A DNA stretch of 64,000 bases from Oegoconia quadripuncta (GCA_949316235.1 OX438750.1:15378865-15442864), one strand, 5' to 3'. Counted from the stretch's first letter, positions 49,580-59,481 are shown. Numbers and translations are program-made. Notes: a model not told the origin generated them from the sequence alone.

Positions 49580-50450
49580 TTAATTTAAAGGACTTTATGT
49601 AATGAAAAGGTTGACATGATTCCATAAGCAATTACGTTCGATTTCTAGTGAAAGCGCTCGAGCTCTACCACGCGCCTGTCAATAAGTTCTAGCTTTGAAG
49701 GGAAAAAGGAAGGCAGTTAATTCTAAACATGCAAGAAAGGTTCGTGTTCGTGGTTGAACTTTGAATACCAGACCTTCGTGGGTGTAGCTGGTACTACTAC
49801 TAATTGCACCGTCAGTCAATATAGTTTCTCAGTAGGTACACAGACAACACGTGCGCCCGTACCATCGAAGTCGTAAAAGCTTATTGCTTTTGGTAAGGGA
49901 TTATTGGTTCAATACAGTGAAGCAGAAAGGAAAAAGAGAGTGAAATATCTTGTCATTTGCTCTTTCATTGTCACCCGACTACGGCGGAGCTTTAAGGTGG
50001 GTAATGTATTTAACGCGTCAACTATGTTTGAATGGGAATTTGTCAAAAATGTCATAAATTTTATATTTGATTACTTTTCTATAACACCAAGCAAAATTAT
50101 TGTTGCGGTCGAATATTTTTATATGTGTTTCTATCATATGCAAATAAACGCTTTATCTATCTTTCCTAATTAGGTTTTTTTTTGTTTTTTTACTTTTTAA
50201 GGCGAAAATAATCTCGAGGGCAGCTCGCTGCCCGGGAATCCAACCGGAACATTAGTTACTACCTAAAGCCTAAACGCTGATTTGTACAATGAGGTGTAGT
50301 CAGGTTCGTTTTGGTCCCGGGTCTGCTGAGAGTTATGTTAACATGATAAATTCAATATGGTGGACGATACAAGGCTTTTGTTACATAGACAAATGATTCC
50401 ATCTTATTCTTCTTATCTATATTATTCTTCTTATTCTTATTAAAATAGCA
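49580..50450. other. Intergenic, no gene seen
   Basis: No supported coding region. 50070-50165 (TAACACCAAGCAAAATTATT, GCGGTCGAATATTTTT) is a diverged LINE-C-related scrap. Confidence 0.4.
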
Positions 50451-50543
50451 CTAATGGTCACCCATCCAAGGACTGACCGTGACAGACATTGCTTAACTTC
50501 TCTAATCGAAAACAAATAGCGAATGCGACTACGCCACGAGAGC
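50451..50543 (-). pseudogene. 5S rRNA-like pseudogene or 5S-derived SINE head
   Basis: On the minus strand AGAAGTTAAGCAATGTCTGT and CACGGTCAGTCCTTGGATGG, then GTGACC, follow the order of the 3' half of eukaryotic 5S rRNA (AATTAAGCAGCGTCGGGC, TTAGTACTTGGATGGGAGACC). The internal C-box region is present but substituted, and the 5' half is weak. A functional gene is unlikely. It could be the head of a 5S-derived SINE. Confidence 0.6.
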
Positions 50544-50544
50544 T

Positions 50545-51265
50545 TCATTATGTTATAATTATAATTGACCGGTTAATATAGCTTGAGGCACTTTTAAACA
50601 AGCCCTCGACTCGAGTGTACTTACGTTGTTTGAAATATGATTCAGTCTGATTGGCTGCTGAGATTGGGACGTTGGAGATTTAAAAGTGATTGAGTAATGA
50701 CCTCGTAGGGGTAGCGGTGAACTGTCCAGCCCTCCATTTACTATTGTGAATATTGGACAAGTGTTTAATATGGACAACTTGATTTAAAAAAATATTTTAT
50801 TACTTTCAAATTCATATTTAATTCAAATTAAACCGGAACAGTTTTTTACTGCAAGGAAAAAATATTAGGTCAGTAAAATAGGTTTGTTTGTTTGTTTGTT
50901 TGTTTGTAAACGCTTTATTGTACAAAAAGGCAATAACATTATTGGCATATGTAGTTAGTAGTATGAGTAAGGCTACCCGTCCACGACCGAAAATTTTTTG
51001 TAGGAGAAATATGGAACTATACTGATACTATACTGATCGCAATATTTCAACGCTCACGTCCTACAGAAAATCGGTCACAATATCGGTGATAAAAGTAGGT
51101 ATTGACGAAAAAATCAGCCCGATTATCAGTCCTACAAAAATTCGGTCGTGGGTGGGCAGCCTAATGCGTTGTGTCATTTGATGGTCGTATTTGTAGCTTA
51201 TTCCATATAGTTGAATTAAATAAAAAAAAAAATTGGAGACAATATGGAGTACTCCAAATAAATTT
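50545..51265. other. Intergenic
   Basis: No gene. A (GTTT)n run is at 50883-50907, followed by AACGCTTTATTGTAC. A short repeat of TCGGTC around TCCTACA occurs at 51058-51145. Confidence 0.4.
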
Positions 51266-51269
51266 CGCA

Positions 51270-51480
51270 TTTTTTTTTTATGATAACTGGATACGCGTTT
51301 AACCACAATCTCACCTGACGGGAAGTGACGATGTGGCCGAAGATGAAGCACGTGATCTCAGTAGATGCTTATTCACCCTGCTCTTGAAGATCCCAAGGTT
51401 GTAGGATTCAGGGAGGACTGACGCCGGAAGGGAGTTCCATGCCTTGGCTGTTCGGATGATAGGAACCCAACGGATTTGTA
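51270..51480 (-). pseudogene. LINE-C C-terminal remnant
   Basis: Minus strand: IIRTAKAWNSLPASVLPESY, NLGIFKSRVNKHLLRSRASS, then the 3' UTR and poly(A) (T-run at 51270-51279). Confidence 0.8.
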
Positions 51481-51529
51481 AAACAAATAAACTCAATTAT
51501 CTCACACAATACTTTTGTACAGTCTTGTA

Positions 51530-51649
51530 ACGTTGCGGTCGTATTCGTCTCTTGACCCCACCAGTCACATATCAATCTCCGGCCGGCGAGTGAGGCGATG
51601 AGTAATTTAAAAAGAGAAAAAATAAACTAAGTACCTATGCCAATAACTT
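51530..51649 (+). repeat. Repeat family X, left half
   Basis: CCCCACCAGTCACATATCAA, TCTCCGGCCGGCGA, AAAAAATAAACTAAGTACC, CAATAACTT. The copy at 45.24 kb continues straight into TTTCATTTCACTTACC, found here only after 52269. Confidence 0.7.
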
Positions 51650-52264
51650 TATAACGGGTCAGCCTGTGGGCGTGCGAGATGGCTCTGGCCAGGCTGCCTC
51701 GTCATCAAACCACGTACCTGAGTCTGTACTGGTGATTCTAATTAATCCAAATTTAGGGGAGGCAGGAGACACTAAACACTGAGACACTGTTACAATCTGT
51801 TTATTAAATGGAACGCGACACAAATTAACGGTTTTATTCTTGACAATCACTCGCGAGCGCACGCAAAACGTAGTATGTACTTGGCCGACTACCCGATTTT
51901 ACTGCCGGGACTTTTTGTGGGTAGATGCGTATGCGCTCGGGCGGGGCACATAGTTGAGAGTAGGCTCGGGCTAGTTGGTATGGTATGCGGTGCAGATTAC
52001 ATGAAATGGAGAAAAGTGAGTTAGTAAAATGAAAGAATGGAAATTATCGATCGGTTCAAATAAATACCCTGGCGGGTAATGATAATTCTCTAATGGTTTC
52101 GACTTATGCTCCCTCCGTATAGCAAACGTTTAGGTGGCCTGGGCGCCCCCCCTACCCACTCTGTGCTCTGGCTTGTGGCTTCACCTCATGGTGGAGCTGG
52201 CGGTGGTTACTTTAGTAACTTATTAGTAATCTGTGGCGGTGGGCATAACGATGGCATCGTTACA
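51650..52264 (+). mobile_element. Probable solo LTR (615 bp) with ACTT target duplication
   Basis: Starts TATAACGGGTCAGCCTG and ends GGCATCGTTACA, so the ends are short inverted repeats (TRTAACG/CGTTAYA; the second base is A, not the usual G). ACTT precedes (51646-51649) and follows (52265-52268). It interrupts repeat X cleanly. A 4 bp duplication fits Gypsy-type LTR retrotransposons. No internal coding sequence remains, so it probably formed by LTR-LTR recombination. Moderately GC-rich with the motif GGTTACTTTAGTAAC near its right end. Confidence 0.7.
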
Positions 52265-52268
52265 ACTT

Positions 52269-52297
52269 AGGTATCTATTTCACTTTCCTAATATGCC
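52269..52297 (+). repeat. Repeat family X, middle piece
   Basis: TATCTATTTCACTTTCCTAA and TATGCC; the end (CCTAATATGCC) is the target duplicated by the LOA fragment. Confidence 0.65.
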
Positions 52298-52437
52298 AGG
52301 AAAATTATCCAATTCCTCAAAGAGGCAAACCTGAGCAACGAACTGTAGGTTAGTGGCGATCACAATAGATCGGCAACGGTCGCAGTGATACAGGTCTCCG
52401 ATGACCTGCAACAGCCACACACACATACAATACAATA
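52298..52437 (+). mobile_element. Truncated LOA-like LINE 3' end with 11 bp target duplication
   Basis: 140 bp nearly identical to 14662-14800 (AGGAAAATTATCCAATTCC, GAGCAACGAACTGTAGG, GATCGGCAACGGTCGCAG). CCTAATATGCC at 52287-52297 is repeated at 52438-52448. One C-to-T/T-to-A-type difference per ~50 bp indicates recent insertion from a close relative of the 9.5-14.8 kb element. Confidence 0.95.
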
Positions 52438-52495
52438 CCTAATATGCCCTTATTCTTCTCCTTACGGTAAAAAAACTCATCCGGAACCTATATTT
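52438..52495 (+). repeat. Repeat family X, right piece
   Basis: CCTAATATGCCCTTATTC, CTCCTTACGGTAAAAAAACT, CATCCGGAACC. Confidence 0.65.
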
Positions 52496-52905
52496 TGCTA
52501 GAATGTTTATACACAATGGTGTTTCAATATTAAAAATGGTGTCCATTACACTCTGCCTTATGAGCAAAATTTGGCAAATCTATGTTTAATTACGATTATC
52601 TGATATGAAATAATTATATTATTATAATTTTATGTATGCCATAAACCAACTTGCAAGACGTGCAAGAGAACTGTCAATATTTCAAAATTTTCAAAATTAT
52701 CAAGTTAATCTCAAAGTTAAAGACGCAATCAATACACAAAGAAAATGATTCATTATAAATCAATGTCCTAAATTTCACACATTGTACATACACAAAGAAA
52801 ACACATTAACAAGGGCTACTTGACATTATAATGTCATAATATTACGAATAGAAAATACAAATTATGCATTTTGCAACATAAAAAATCACAAATAAAAAAC
52901 TAGCC
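52496..52905. other. Intergenic, nothing recognised
   Basis: AT-rich; no matched repeat. Confidence 0.35.
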
Positions 52906-52907
52906 CC

Positions 52908-53022
52908 AAGTCTCTGGTTGGTGGAATGGTACCCAGAAGGCTGGCCGCGTCGCCTCGCTGTATAGCAAGGCTGATTCTTTTCTTTGCAACATTCTGTTTT
53001 CTTTCGAGTAATGATTCAAGTA
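52908..53022 (-). CDS. Possible host exon, repeat motif copy C
   Basis: On the minus strand a good acceptor (TTTTTTTTCATTAG) is followed by 37 open codons: ILESLLERKQNVAKKR, then ISLAIQRGDAASLLGTIPPT and RDLGLVFYL, then TGA. The core aligns with two neighbouring copies (B and A). The residues resemble the short repeats of IQGAP-type proteins (I-N-x-A-I-x-x-G-D-x-x-x-T-L-x-A-L-x-x-P), but that is only a similarity by eye. It could be a real terminal exon or part of a decayed duplicate. No transcript evidence. Confidence 0.35.
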
Positions 53023-53100
53023 TCTAATGAAAAAAAATAGGTTACGAAAAATACTATAGCAATATTATAAAAAATAATAAATTTATAAACTACTTACTTA

Positions 53101-53161
53101 AACCGTGCCGAAGAAGTTGACAGCGTTATCTCTCTGGATGGCAAAACTAATGCGTTAAGAC
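53101..53161 (-). pseudogene. Repeat motif copy B (probably broken)
   Basis: RISFAIQRDNAVNFFGTV can be read on the minus strand, followed by TAA and then GTAAGT. A TAA also lies just before the motif in the same frame. Against copy C about half of the codons differ only at synonymous positions, which suggests past coding. The in-frame stops mean it is inactive now or spliced in a way I cannot see. Confidence 0.35.
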
Positions 53162-53272
53162 AGGAGCTGACCCTCTTGTCACCGGTGATATCTACCAAAC
53201 GTGCATGTAACTAAAAATAAAAAAAATATTATGTTTACATAATTAGGTTCACAAATGTATCGCCCAGACTTA

Positions 53273-53344
53273 CGTCATTGTCCCTAGCATGCTAGCCGCG
53301 TTGCTCCGCTGCACAGCCAGGCTGAACCATTGTGTGAAGGTCGC
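53273..53344 (-). CDS. Possible host exon, repeat motif copy A
   Basis: On the minus strand the acceptor TTCTATCTTCAG precedes 24 open codons, ATFTQWFSLAVQRSNAASML then GTMT, ending in a consensus donor GTAAGT two bases into a codon. The core F-S-L-A-V-Q-R-S-N-A-A-S-M-L-G-T aligns with copies B and C. The splice signals on both sides make this the strongest of the three as an exon. Confidence 0.4.
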
Positions 53345-53349
53345 CTGAA

Positions 53350-53819
53350 GATAGAATTAGCATGTCCGATACCACTGTCGACCATACTGGCCTGGAGACC
53401 TTTCAGCTTTGATTTTTCTAACTTCCTATTTTTACCTCTAAAATTGTCTCTTAGCGTTTTTCTGATCTGTTTAATATAACATTTTTCTCCTGACATAGGT
53501 ACTATCGATATGACATTAGAATGCCGTGACATTTGACCGAGTTTTGGATTTTTGGGGTTCCTAAAAATATCCATCGTTTGAACTGGGATTGGTAAACACT
53601 TTTGAACGCTACTGTACATACATAAATAGGTATCCACAGATTACAATTTCAGTTTCTGCATAAGATATCATCCATGTAAAGCCACAGCGACATGAGTTTA
53701 GTTGAAATTAGTAAAGTTATTCACCTGAATTGTAATTGGTGAGTTTGAAATGCTAATAAATTGTGTCATCGTCTGGTTTACCAGGAATGATTGACTCCAG
53801 AGGAGCGATTTTGGGTGGT
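53350..53819. other. Unassigned, possible further coding remnants
   Basis: A 117-codon minus-strand open stretch (53284-53637) overlaps copy A in another frame and includes EKCYIKQIRKTLRDNFRGKN, RKLEKSKLKG. I do not recognise it; it may be chance or an element remnant. Confidence 0.3.
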
Positions 53820-54050
53820 TCGCTTTTAAATGATGAAAAACGACGGGTGTATGATGGTGTTTTGTGTGTGTTGTCCTGTTTGTCCAGACGTATAGTAATG
53901 CGTGATAATGGAGTGCGGTTTTTTTATATTAAAAACTAACAGCGGGGTCAGGTTATTAGCCATGTTTCACGAACATCGGTTAAGCAGTTTTGAAGAATTT
54001 TTAACATATTTGGATGATATCATAGTCGAACATTTTCAATTATTTTTTTA
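53820..54050 (+). repeat. Repeat family H copy
   Basis: ATGAAAAACGACGGGTGTAT, GTCCAGACGTATAGTAATGC, AACATCGGTTAAGCAG, TTTGAAGAATTTTTAACA. Confidence 0.55.
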
Positions 54051-54129
54051 TTTAAGATTAAACTTTTCTGAAACTGTATTTTCTTTTCTGTTGTGCAATA
54101 AAGTGTATTTGTATTGTATTGTATTGTAT

Positions 54130-54300
54130 TAAACTGGAGGGGAAGATCAAAAAAAGAAGGCCTAGAAGAACATACATGGTACAAGTAAAGGAAAAAGTAA
54201 ATGCCGTGTCTTATAAGGAAGTCAAAGGAAAGGCGGAATGTAGAGAACACTTCTCTAGGGCTCCACCGACATGAGCATAGTTCTTAAATTGAAGAGAGAA
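54130..54300 (+). repeat. LINE-E 3' end
   Basis: AAAAAAAGAAGGCCTAGAAG, AACATACATGGTACAAGTAA, GGAAGTCAAAGGAAAGGCGG, CGACATGAGCATAGTTCTT. Confidence 0.7.
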
Positions 54301-54434
54301 CATATTAAACTCGGGATAGGCTGTTAGCTTTAATTGACGACACTATTTCGTTTTTATTAAAATTGGTTTGGTTTATCTGCATGGCATAATCATTTGTTTT
54401 CCCGGGGGTTTCAAAATTTTCCTTTTAGTTATTA

Positions 54435-54655
54435 GTGATTCTCATCATCATCTCAGCTGTAAACATCCCACTGCAGAGACATAGGCCTTCCCTCGTATAA
54501 TGAGGGAGTATGGGCCATAGTCCACCACGCTGGCCCAATGCGGGTTAGAGACTTCACATGCCTTAGTATTTTTATTTCTCAGGCATGCAGGTTTCCTTTC
54601 GATGTTTTCCTTCACCGTCAAGAGCAGATAAATGCACATATGTAATTAAATTAAG
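54435..54655 (-). repeat. SINE-K copy lacking the head
   Basis: CATCATCATCTCAGCTGTAA, CCCACTGCAGAGACATAGG, CTCAGGCATGCAGGTTTCC, TGCACATATGTAATTAAATT. Confidence 0.75.
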
Positions 54656-54747
54656 TGATTCTCATACTCATAACTGAAAAATGGCAGATTTACCCACAAG
54701 TTTCACCTAGAACCCCATGTGCATAAACAAGAGCAATATTTATAGTT

Positions 54748-54902
54748 GCTCCCTTCCGGCGTCAGTCTTTCCTGAATCCTACCTTGGGATCTTCAAAAAC
54801 AGAGTGAATAGGCATTTACTGGGATCGCGTGCCTGATCCTCGACCAGATTTCCATCAGGTGAGATTGTGGTCAAACGCGAATCCAGTCAATCGTAAAAAA
54901 AA
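54748..54902 (+). repeat. LINE-C 3' end
   Basis: CTTCCGGCGTCAGTCTTTCC, TTGGGATCTTCAAAAACAG, ATCAGGTGAGATTGTGGTC, then poly(A). Confidence 0.8.
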
Positions 54903-54904
54903 GT

Positions 54905-55615
54905 TGAGGCACAGACAAAAAAAATAATTATCGAAAATCAAATTTATTTGCTTGTTTCTTACCTACTATACCTTCTATACCTACGTGCCTGGGTACTTTT
55001 AATTTGTTGCTGTTTATAGCTAGGTAGTAACAATTTCTAAACTAGCTTTACGTCGTAGGTAAGCTTTGTGTCTTGTTTTGTTGTTTTGTATGTGCTTTGA
55101 TAGGTTTAGCTCTAATGAGAGTGACATTATCATTATAATGATAAAACCCTCGATTAAAAAAATAACAAATAAATAAAATAAAAAAAACTATTTTTTCATC
55201 GTCAGTAATCTTTGCATAGGTCATCATTTCAAATATATGAGGAAGTACGATTATTTGTTATTATGCTGGCGGAAGCAAATCTGCTTGTTTTCGAAATATT
55301 TGTAAACATTTAGCAGGTTTTTGTTTCAGAGTTTCACATCGCAAATAGTAATCCAATATACTAGAGTTATACAAACTTACCGTTCACTACCTGTAATTTA
55401 GCTTAGGTGTCGTTTCAACTATTGAAAGACCAGCAGAAGTTTTGTAGGTAACGAATTGAATTCTAAGTAACGAACTCAATTGCTACTACATGAGCAAAAT
55501 GTAAATTAAAAATTTATAGAATTACCTAGTCCTTTTATCAAATTGAACAACAAAAGAAATAGATTTACCTCCTCAAGAGTTGATTACAATAGATGGAACA
55601 TAACGCGGTTACTTT
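54905..55615. other. Intergenic, nothing recognised
   Basis: AT-rich, no supported gene. Confidence 0.4.
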
Positions 55616-55616
55616 T

Positions 55617-55845
55617 TACCCGATTGCTCAAGAAAGGTAATGTTTTTCGAGTGGATGTATGTATGTATATCCGTTCCTTTGGCGCATCATGTATATAGCT
55701 TAAACGGCTTGACAGATCTCAAAGGGCATGATGTCGTTATCTTCGTCTTGATACCTGGAGTTTCATTGAAAAAAATCAATGGTTAAAAATCCTACATGGC
55801 GTCCGCAAAATATAAAGATGCTGTCAGTTTACCCTTGACACAAAG
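55617..55845 (+). repeat. Repeat family I copy
   Basis: TACCCGATTGCTCAAGAAAG, GTTCCTTTGGCGCATCATG, AACGGCTTGACAGATCTC, ATGGCGTCCGCAAAAT. Confidence 0.65.
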
Positions 55846-56070
55846 ATAGGGGTGTTTCAAGTTTGACCACTATGTGTGTGTTTGTCTGTGTGCCTGTCTG
55901 TAGCACAGTAGCTCTTAAACCGGTGAACCGATTTGGATGCGGTATTTTTATTTGAAAGCCGGTTTTCTAACGATGGTTCATAGACATGTTTTATCAAAAT
56001 CCGTTCAGCTGTTTTGTTTACATTGCTTGTTTTATCGGGGGTTTTCTAAATTCTCAATTTATAGTTATTA
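55846..56070 (+). repeat. Repeat family H copy
   Basis: AGGGGTGTTTCAAGTTTGAC, AAACCGGTGAACCGATTTGG, GAAAGCCGGTTTTCTAACG, TCGGGGGTTTTCTAAATTC. Closest to the copy at 3105-3329. Confidence 0.6.
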
Positions 56071-56501
56071 AATATGTCCCCCTTTCATCTTCTCCAAGAC
56101 AATGGGTAAGTATTGAGTAGTGTACGACTCATTTATTACAGATAGATACATAGAATATCCTAGGCCCATTATGATCTACCTAATACCTTTTATTAACCTA
56201 GTTCATCGTGATTACCAACTAATCATGAATAACTTGGTATTTGTACAGGTTTGAGTGACGAAGTCTCAGTTTACCAAGTCATCGGCGCGGAGACTTCCGG
56301 AGGGAGTGGCACTGGATAGGCGCAATTTGGGAAATTGTTTCCGGTCCTACTTGAAGGACTTTGGGCGTTACTCTGTTTGTTTATCTCATTGTTGTCGAAG
56401 TATTGAGCAATTAGTGGCTATTAAATCTATTGCGATGGAGAAAACGAGTGTATTCGTTAAGTATATTACTTAATATCCTTGAACTCGATGAACGGTGTGT
56501 G
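56071..56501. other. Intergenic
   Basis: A 72-codon open stretch (56255-56473, plus) with GC-richer start (GGAGACTTCCGGAGGGAGTG) shows no recognisable motif. No gene called. Confidence 0.35.
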
Positions 56502-57170
56502 TGCGTTCGGGGAGTGTGCGTTGGAATTACATAATCTTATTCCACCGTCACCCTTCCATCTTCGGACCACTAGACGTGGGGAGGGATTCCACCGGTATAA
56601 TAGTTAATATACCGAACATTCGCACTAAGAAGTCCGATTCTTCATTCATATCATTTTAAATCAAATATAACAAATTTACATTTAACAAACTCATAAGAAT
56701 ACACAAGTGACACAACTCAAAACACCTTGTATTAATACATAAATGTATTTCATGGATTATATGTATATATATATACTCCACCTATATAACTTAATATAAG
56801 TTTCTGTAGTTGGTTGTCAGTTTGCTGTTTTAGGCCTCACATTATTACATGATAATTACGTTGTGACCAATGATGTTGGGTTCACAATTACTAATGTCTG
56901 TTTAGTATAAGTTGTTTATATATGACAATATATTGTGAATTTGTTTGTGGTCCTAATAAATAAATGAAAAAAAAAAATCATCCGAACAGTCAAGGCATGG
57001 AACTCCCTTCCGGCGTCAGTCTTTCCTGAATCCTACAACCTTGGGATCTTCAAGAGCAGAGTGAATAGGCATTTACTGGAATCGCGTGCTTCATCTTCGA
57101 CCACAGCGCCACTTTCCATCAGATGAGATTGTGGTCAAACGCGAATCCAGTCAATCATAAAAAAAAAAGA
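56502..57170 (+). pseudogene. LINE-C C-terminal remnant split by an insertion
   Basis: Left part encodes the F-G-E-C-A-L-E-L-H-N-L-I-P-P-S-P-F-H-L-R-T-T-R-R-G-E-G segment (56505-56650). The right part encodes IRTVKAWNSLPASVFPESYN, LGIFKSRVNRHLLESRAS, then 3' UTR and poly(A) to 57170. The order is the same as in the uninterrupted copy at 32.3-32.7 kb. Confidence 0.8.
56655..56976 (+). mobile_element. 322 bp poly(A) insert, family unknown
   Basis: Separates the two LINE-C parts and ends in an A-run. ATCAT at 56650-56654 is repeated at 56977-56981. No coding capacity and no A/B boxes seen. GTCCTAATAAATAAATG before the A-run looks like a polyadenylation signal region, so it may be a truncated LINE 3' UTR or a retrocopy of an mRNA 3' end. 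Confidence 0.6.
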
Positions 57171-57271
57171 ATGGTGACTCTCTTGGCCTGTTTCCATTAG
57201 GTTGAGCGCAATGACAATTATATCGTTGGGAGTTTATAAATGTTTACACTAGGTCTTGTTGATTGTTGATG

Positions 57272-57392
57272 TATAAACGCAATATCTACCTGGGTGGTCA
57301 CTTATTACACCCGGATGAGGTAAAAACTATCCGTGCCAGGAAAATAATACAATTCCTCAAACAGCCACACCTGAGCAACGAACTGAGGGCGG
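57272..57392 (+). repeat. LOA-like LINE fragment, diverged
   Basis: TATAAACGCAATATCTACCT, CTTATTACACCCGGATGAGG, GTGCCAGGAAAATAATAC, TGAGCAACGAACTGAGG; matches 14600-14712 at the end of ORF2 with about 10% difference by eye, so it is older or from another subfamily. Confidence 0.85.
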
Positions 57393-57495
57393 AGTGTAAG
57401 TTTTGTTTCGACTTAACTTTACTACCGCGTTCACGTTTACGTGACGAAATGTATGAAGAAATTTCGAAAATTTTGGATTTTCAAATCCAAAAACT

Positions 57496-57795
57496 TCCTC
57501 CTTGGCTCAATGTAAACAACATTAGGTTTACGATTCGGAGGTCGCGGGTTCGATCACCAGCGGGGTACATGTTTAAGTACTCGGTTTGGTTGGTGGTAGG
57601 GCATTTTAAATGCCCGCCTGGCTAGCTACCACCATCTTATCTAAATCTGCCGCCAAGCAGCAATGTTAATAGCATTGTTGTGTTCCGGTTTTAAACCGTA
57701 ATAAACCGTTTCCGGGTCAGTACGGACCCCTTTTTTCACTTAACAACAGGTGTGATTGAGGTCAAGTAACAACCCGTTGTGCATTAAAAAAAAAA
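57496..57795 (+). repeat. SINE-B copy
   Basis: CCTCCTTGGCTCAATGTAAA, GCGGGTTCGATCACCAGCGG, CTGCCGCCAAGCAGCAATG, tail ACCCGTTGTGCATTAAAA. A deletion removes most of the AGATAAGATAGCCAG block. Confidence 0.85.
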
Positions 57796-57865
57796 GATTG
57801 AGTGCTCAAACATTTCATAATATTTATTCGCTGGGCATGCGGCATAAGGATGTGGATTGTGGTAC

Positions 57866-58390
57866 TTTCTTTTGCGTTACCGGAAACGTAGGGTGTTCGA
57901 GTACAGCTTTCGAGCTAACTAGTTCCTAATATTAATGCACATGGCCATGGCCATGGAAAATGCACCTGTCTCTTCGTCTTTCTGGAAATTTCGGGTGTTC
58001 GAATCCAGCCAGGGAGCTCAAACTATGTGATAATATTCCTGCCTATAGCTAGGAAATGAACTTCCCTTCGTCTTTCCGGAAACTTAGGGTGTTCGAATCC
58101 AGCCTGAGAGTTCAATAGTTCATAATATTCATGTGCATCGTAAGAAAATGGACTTCCCTTTGTCTTTCCTGAAACTTGGGGAATTTGAACTCTGGGAGCT
58201 CAAACTAGTTTATAATATTTAGGCACATGGCAGGGAAAAAAAACTGCGTCTTTTTTTAAGACGCATTGGAGAGACGTTGTAGCCGCAGATGAAGTAAGTT
58301 GTTGGAGTAAATTTTATGTCTTCCCGAAACTTGGGGTGGTCAAATCCACACTGGGAACTCAAACTCAGTTCGTAAAATTTGAGACTTTAT
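57866..58390 (+). repeat. ~92 bp diverged tandem repeat, five units
   Basis: Units begin near 57871, at 57976, 58070 and 58162, with a fifth at 58318 after a ~70 bp interruption (58248-58317). Each unit reads GTCTTTCCGGAAACTTAGGG, TGTTCGAATCCAGCC, GAGCTCAAACTAGTT, ATAATATT. TGTTCGAATCC is a B-box-like word, so the array may have grown from a tRNA-like ancestor. Confidence 0.85.
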
Positions 58391-58950
58391 AAAGAAACGT
58401 CAATGCTATTTCAGTATCAATTGCTCCACTCCTGAGACAAGGTATGTACCTATACTGTGACGGTACATAAAACACCAGATGTTGTACATAATCAAACTAT
58501 CCTCTCATTCTTGTTTTTACGATGTAGCAAATCATTGTAATGACCCTTAAAATTAAGAGGAAAGCTTTGAAAGAGCTATTAGTACGTTGTTTATTTATAA
58601 CACTGCTGACTTTTTCAAGGTTGGATTCTTCAAGAAATTATTTCAATATTCCCAAAAATATTTCAAATTATCTCACGGAAGATAGTAGGCATATAGAATT
58701 TATATATACTGAAGAACGAAACACAAAAAGTAAATACAAATACTATAATTTATGAAGATTCAAGCGTATGTTTTTAAGTAAGTTTGAAGCCTTTTCTAAA
58801 TCTGTGTCTTCACTATTCTACTAGTCGGGTATTAGTTTTTAAACATTTAAACCAAAAGCAGCTGATCCCAATATTAATTGTCTTGTTTCTCAAGTTCACG
58901 CTCAATCTTCCCATTAGCTATTCGATTGGTATTTAGCATGGTTAATAATT
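58391..58950. other. Intergenic, nothing recognised
   Basis: A 71-codon plus-strand open stretch (58540-58755) is Lys- and Asn-rich with no motif; not called as a gene. Confidence 0.35.
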
Positions 58951-58954
58951 ATAA

Positions 58955-59178
58955 ATAAATATACTTAAATATCTTTGCTCATACACACAGCGCCATCTAG
59001 GTCCACAATAAGCATCTAGGCTTATGTTATAGATACCAGATGGTTGATAAACTACATAAATAATTTTTTTTTGTAAAAAAAACATGAACACATGTCTGTA
59101 TTCATCATACAAACATATGCCCCTATAGTATATGGTATAGTGGTCAGAGTTTCTAACCACTACACCAAACAGTCGTAA
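58955..59178 (-). repeat. SINE-F copy
   Basis: AAATAAATATACTTAAATAT, ACACAGCGCCATCTAGGTCC, ATACCAGATGGTTGATAAAC, ATGCCCCTATAGTATATGG; the B box is mostly deleted and the head ends CTACACCAAACAGTCG. Confidence 0.8.
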
Positions 59179-59259
59179 TTGATGTACATTAACATTGTAT
59201 GTCATTAATTTATTTCATTAATAAACTAAACAGATTTTTTTACAACTGCCTTGGACTTG

Positions 59260-59410
59260 CGCAATTTTGGAAAAGTTGCCCTTACCTGCATGCATAGCAT
59301 GACATAGTTTGTCGCGCGCGCAAAGGAGTGAGAGTAGGATAGTTCTCTAGTTCGTGAAGGCGAATGAGCAGGGCAAATATTATCTCGCACGACATTAACT
59401 TCTATCGCGT
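59260..59410. repeat. CG-rich short repeat
   Basis: TTTGTCGCGCGCGCAAAGG, GAGTGAGAGTAGGATAG, TATCTCGCACGACATTAAC. Related in core words to 4290-4315 and possibly 640-690. Class unknown. Confidence 0.4.
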
Positions 59411-59481
59411 TGATATGCTACGGGGACTGGTCTAAATGTTATTGGTTGGTTCATTAAATTTACGAAATTAAAGTTTTTTTT

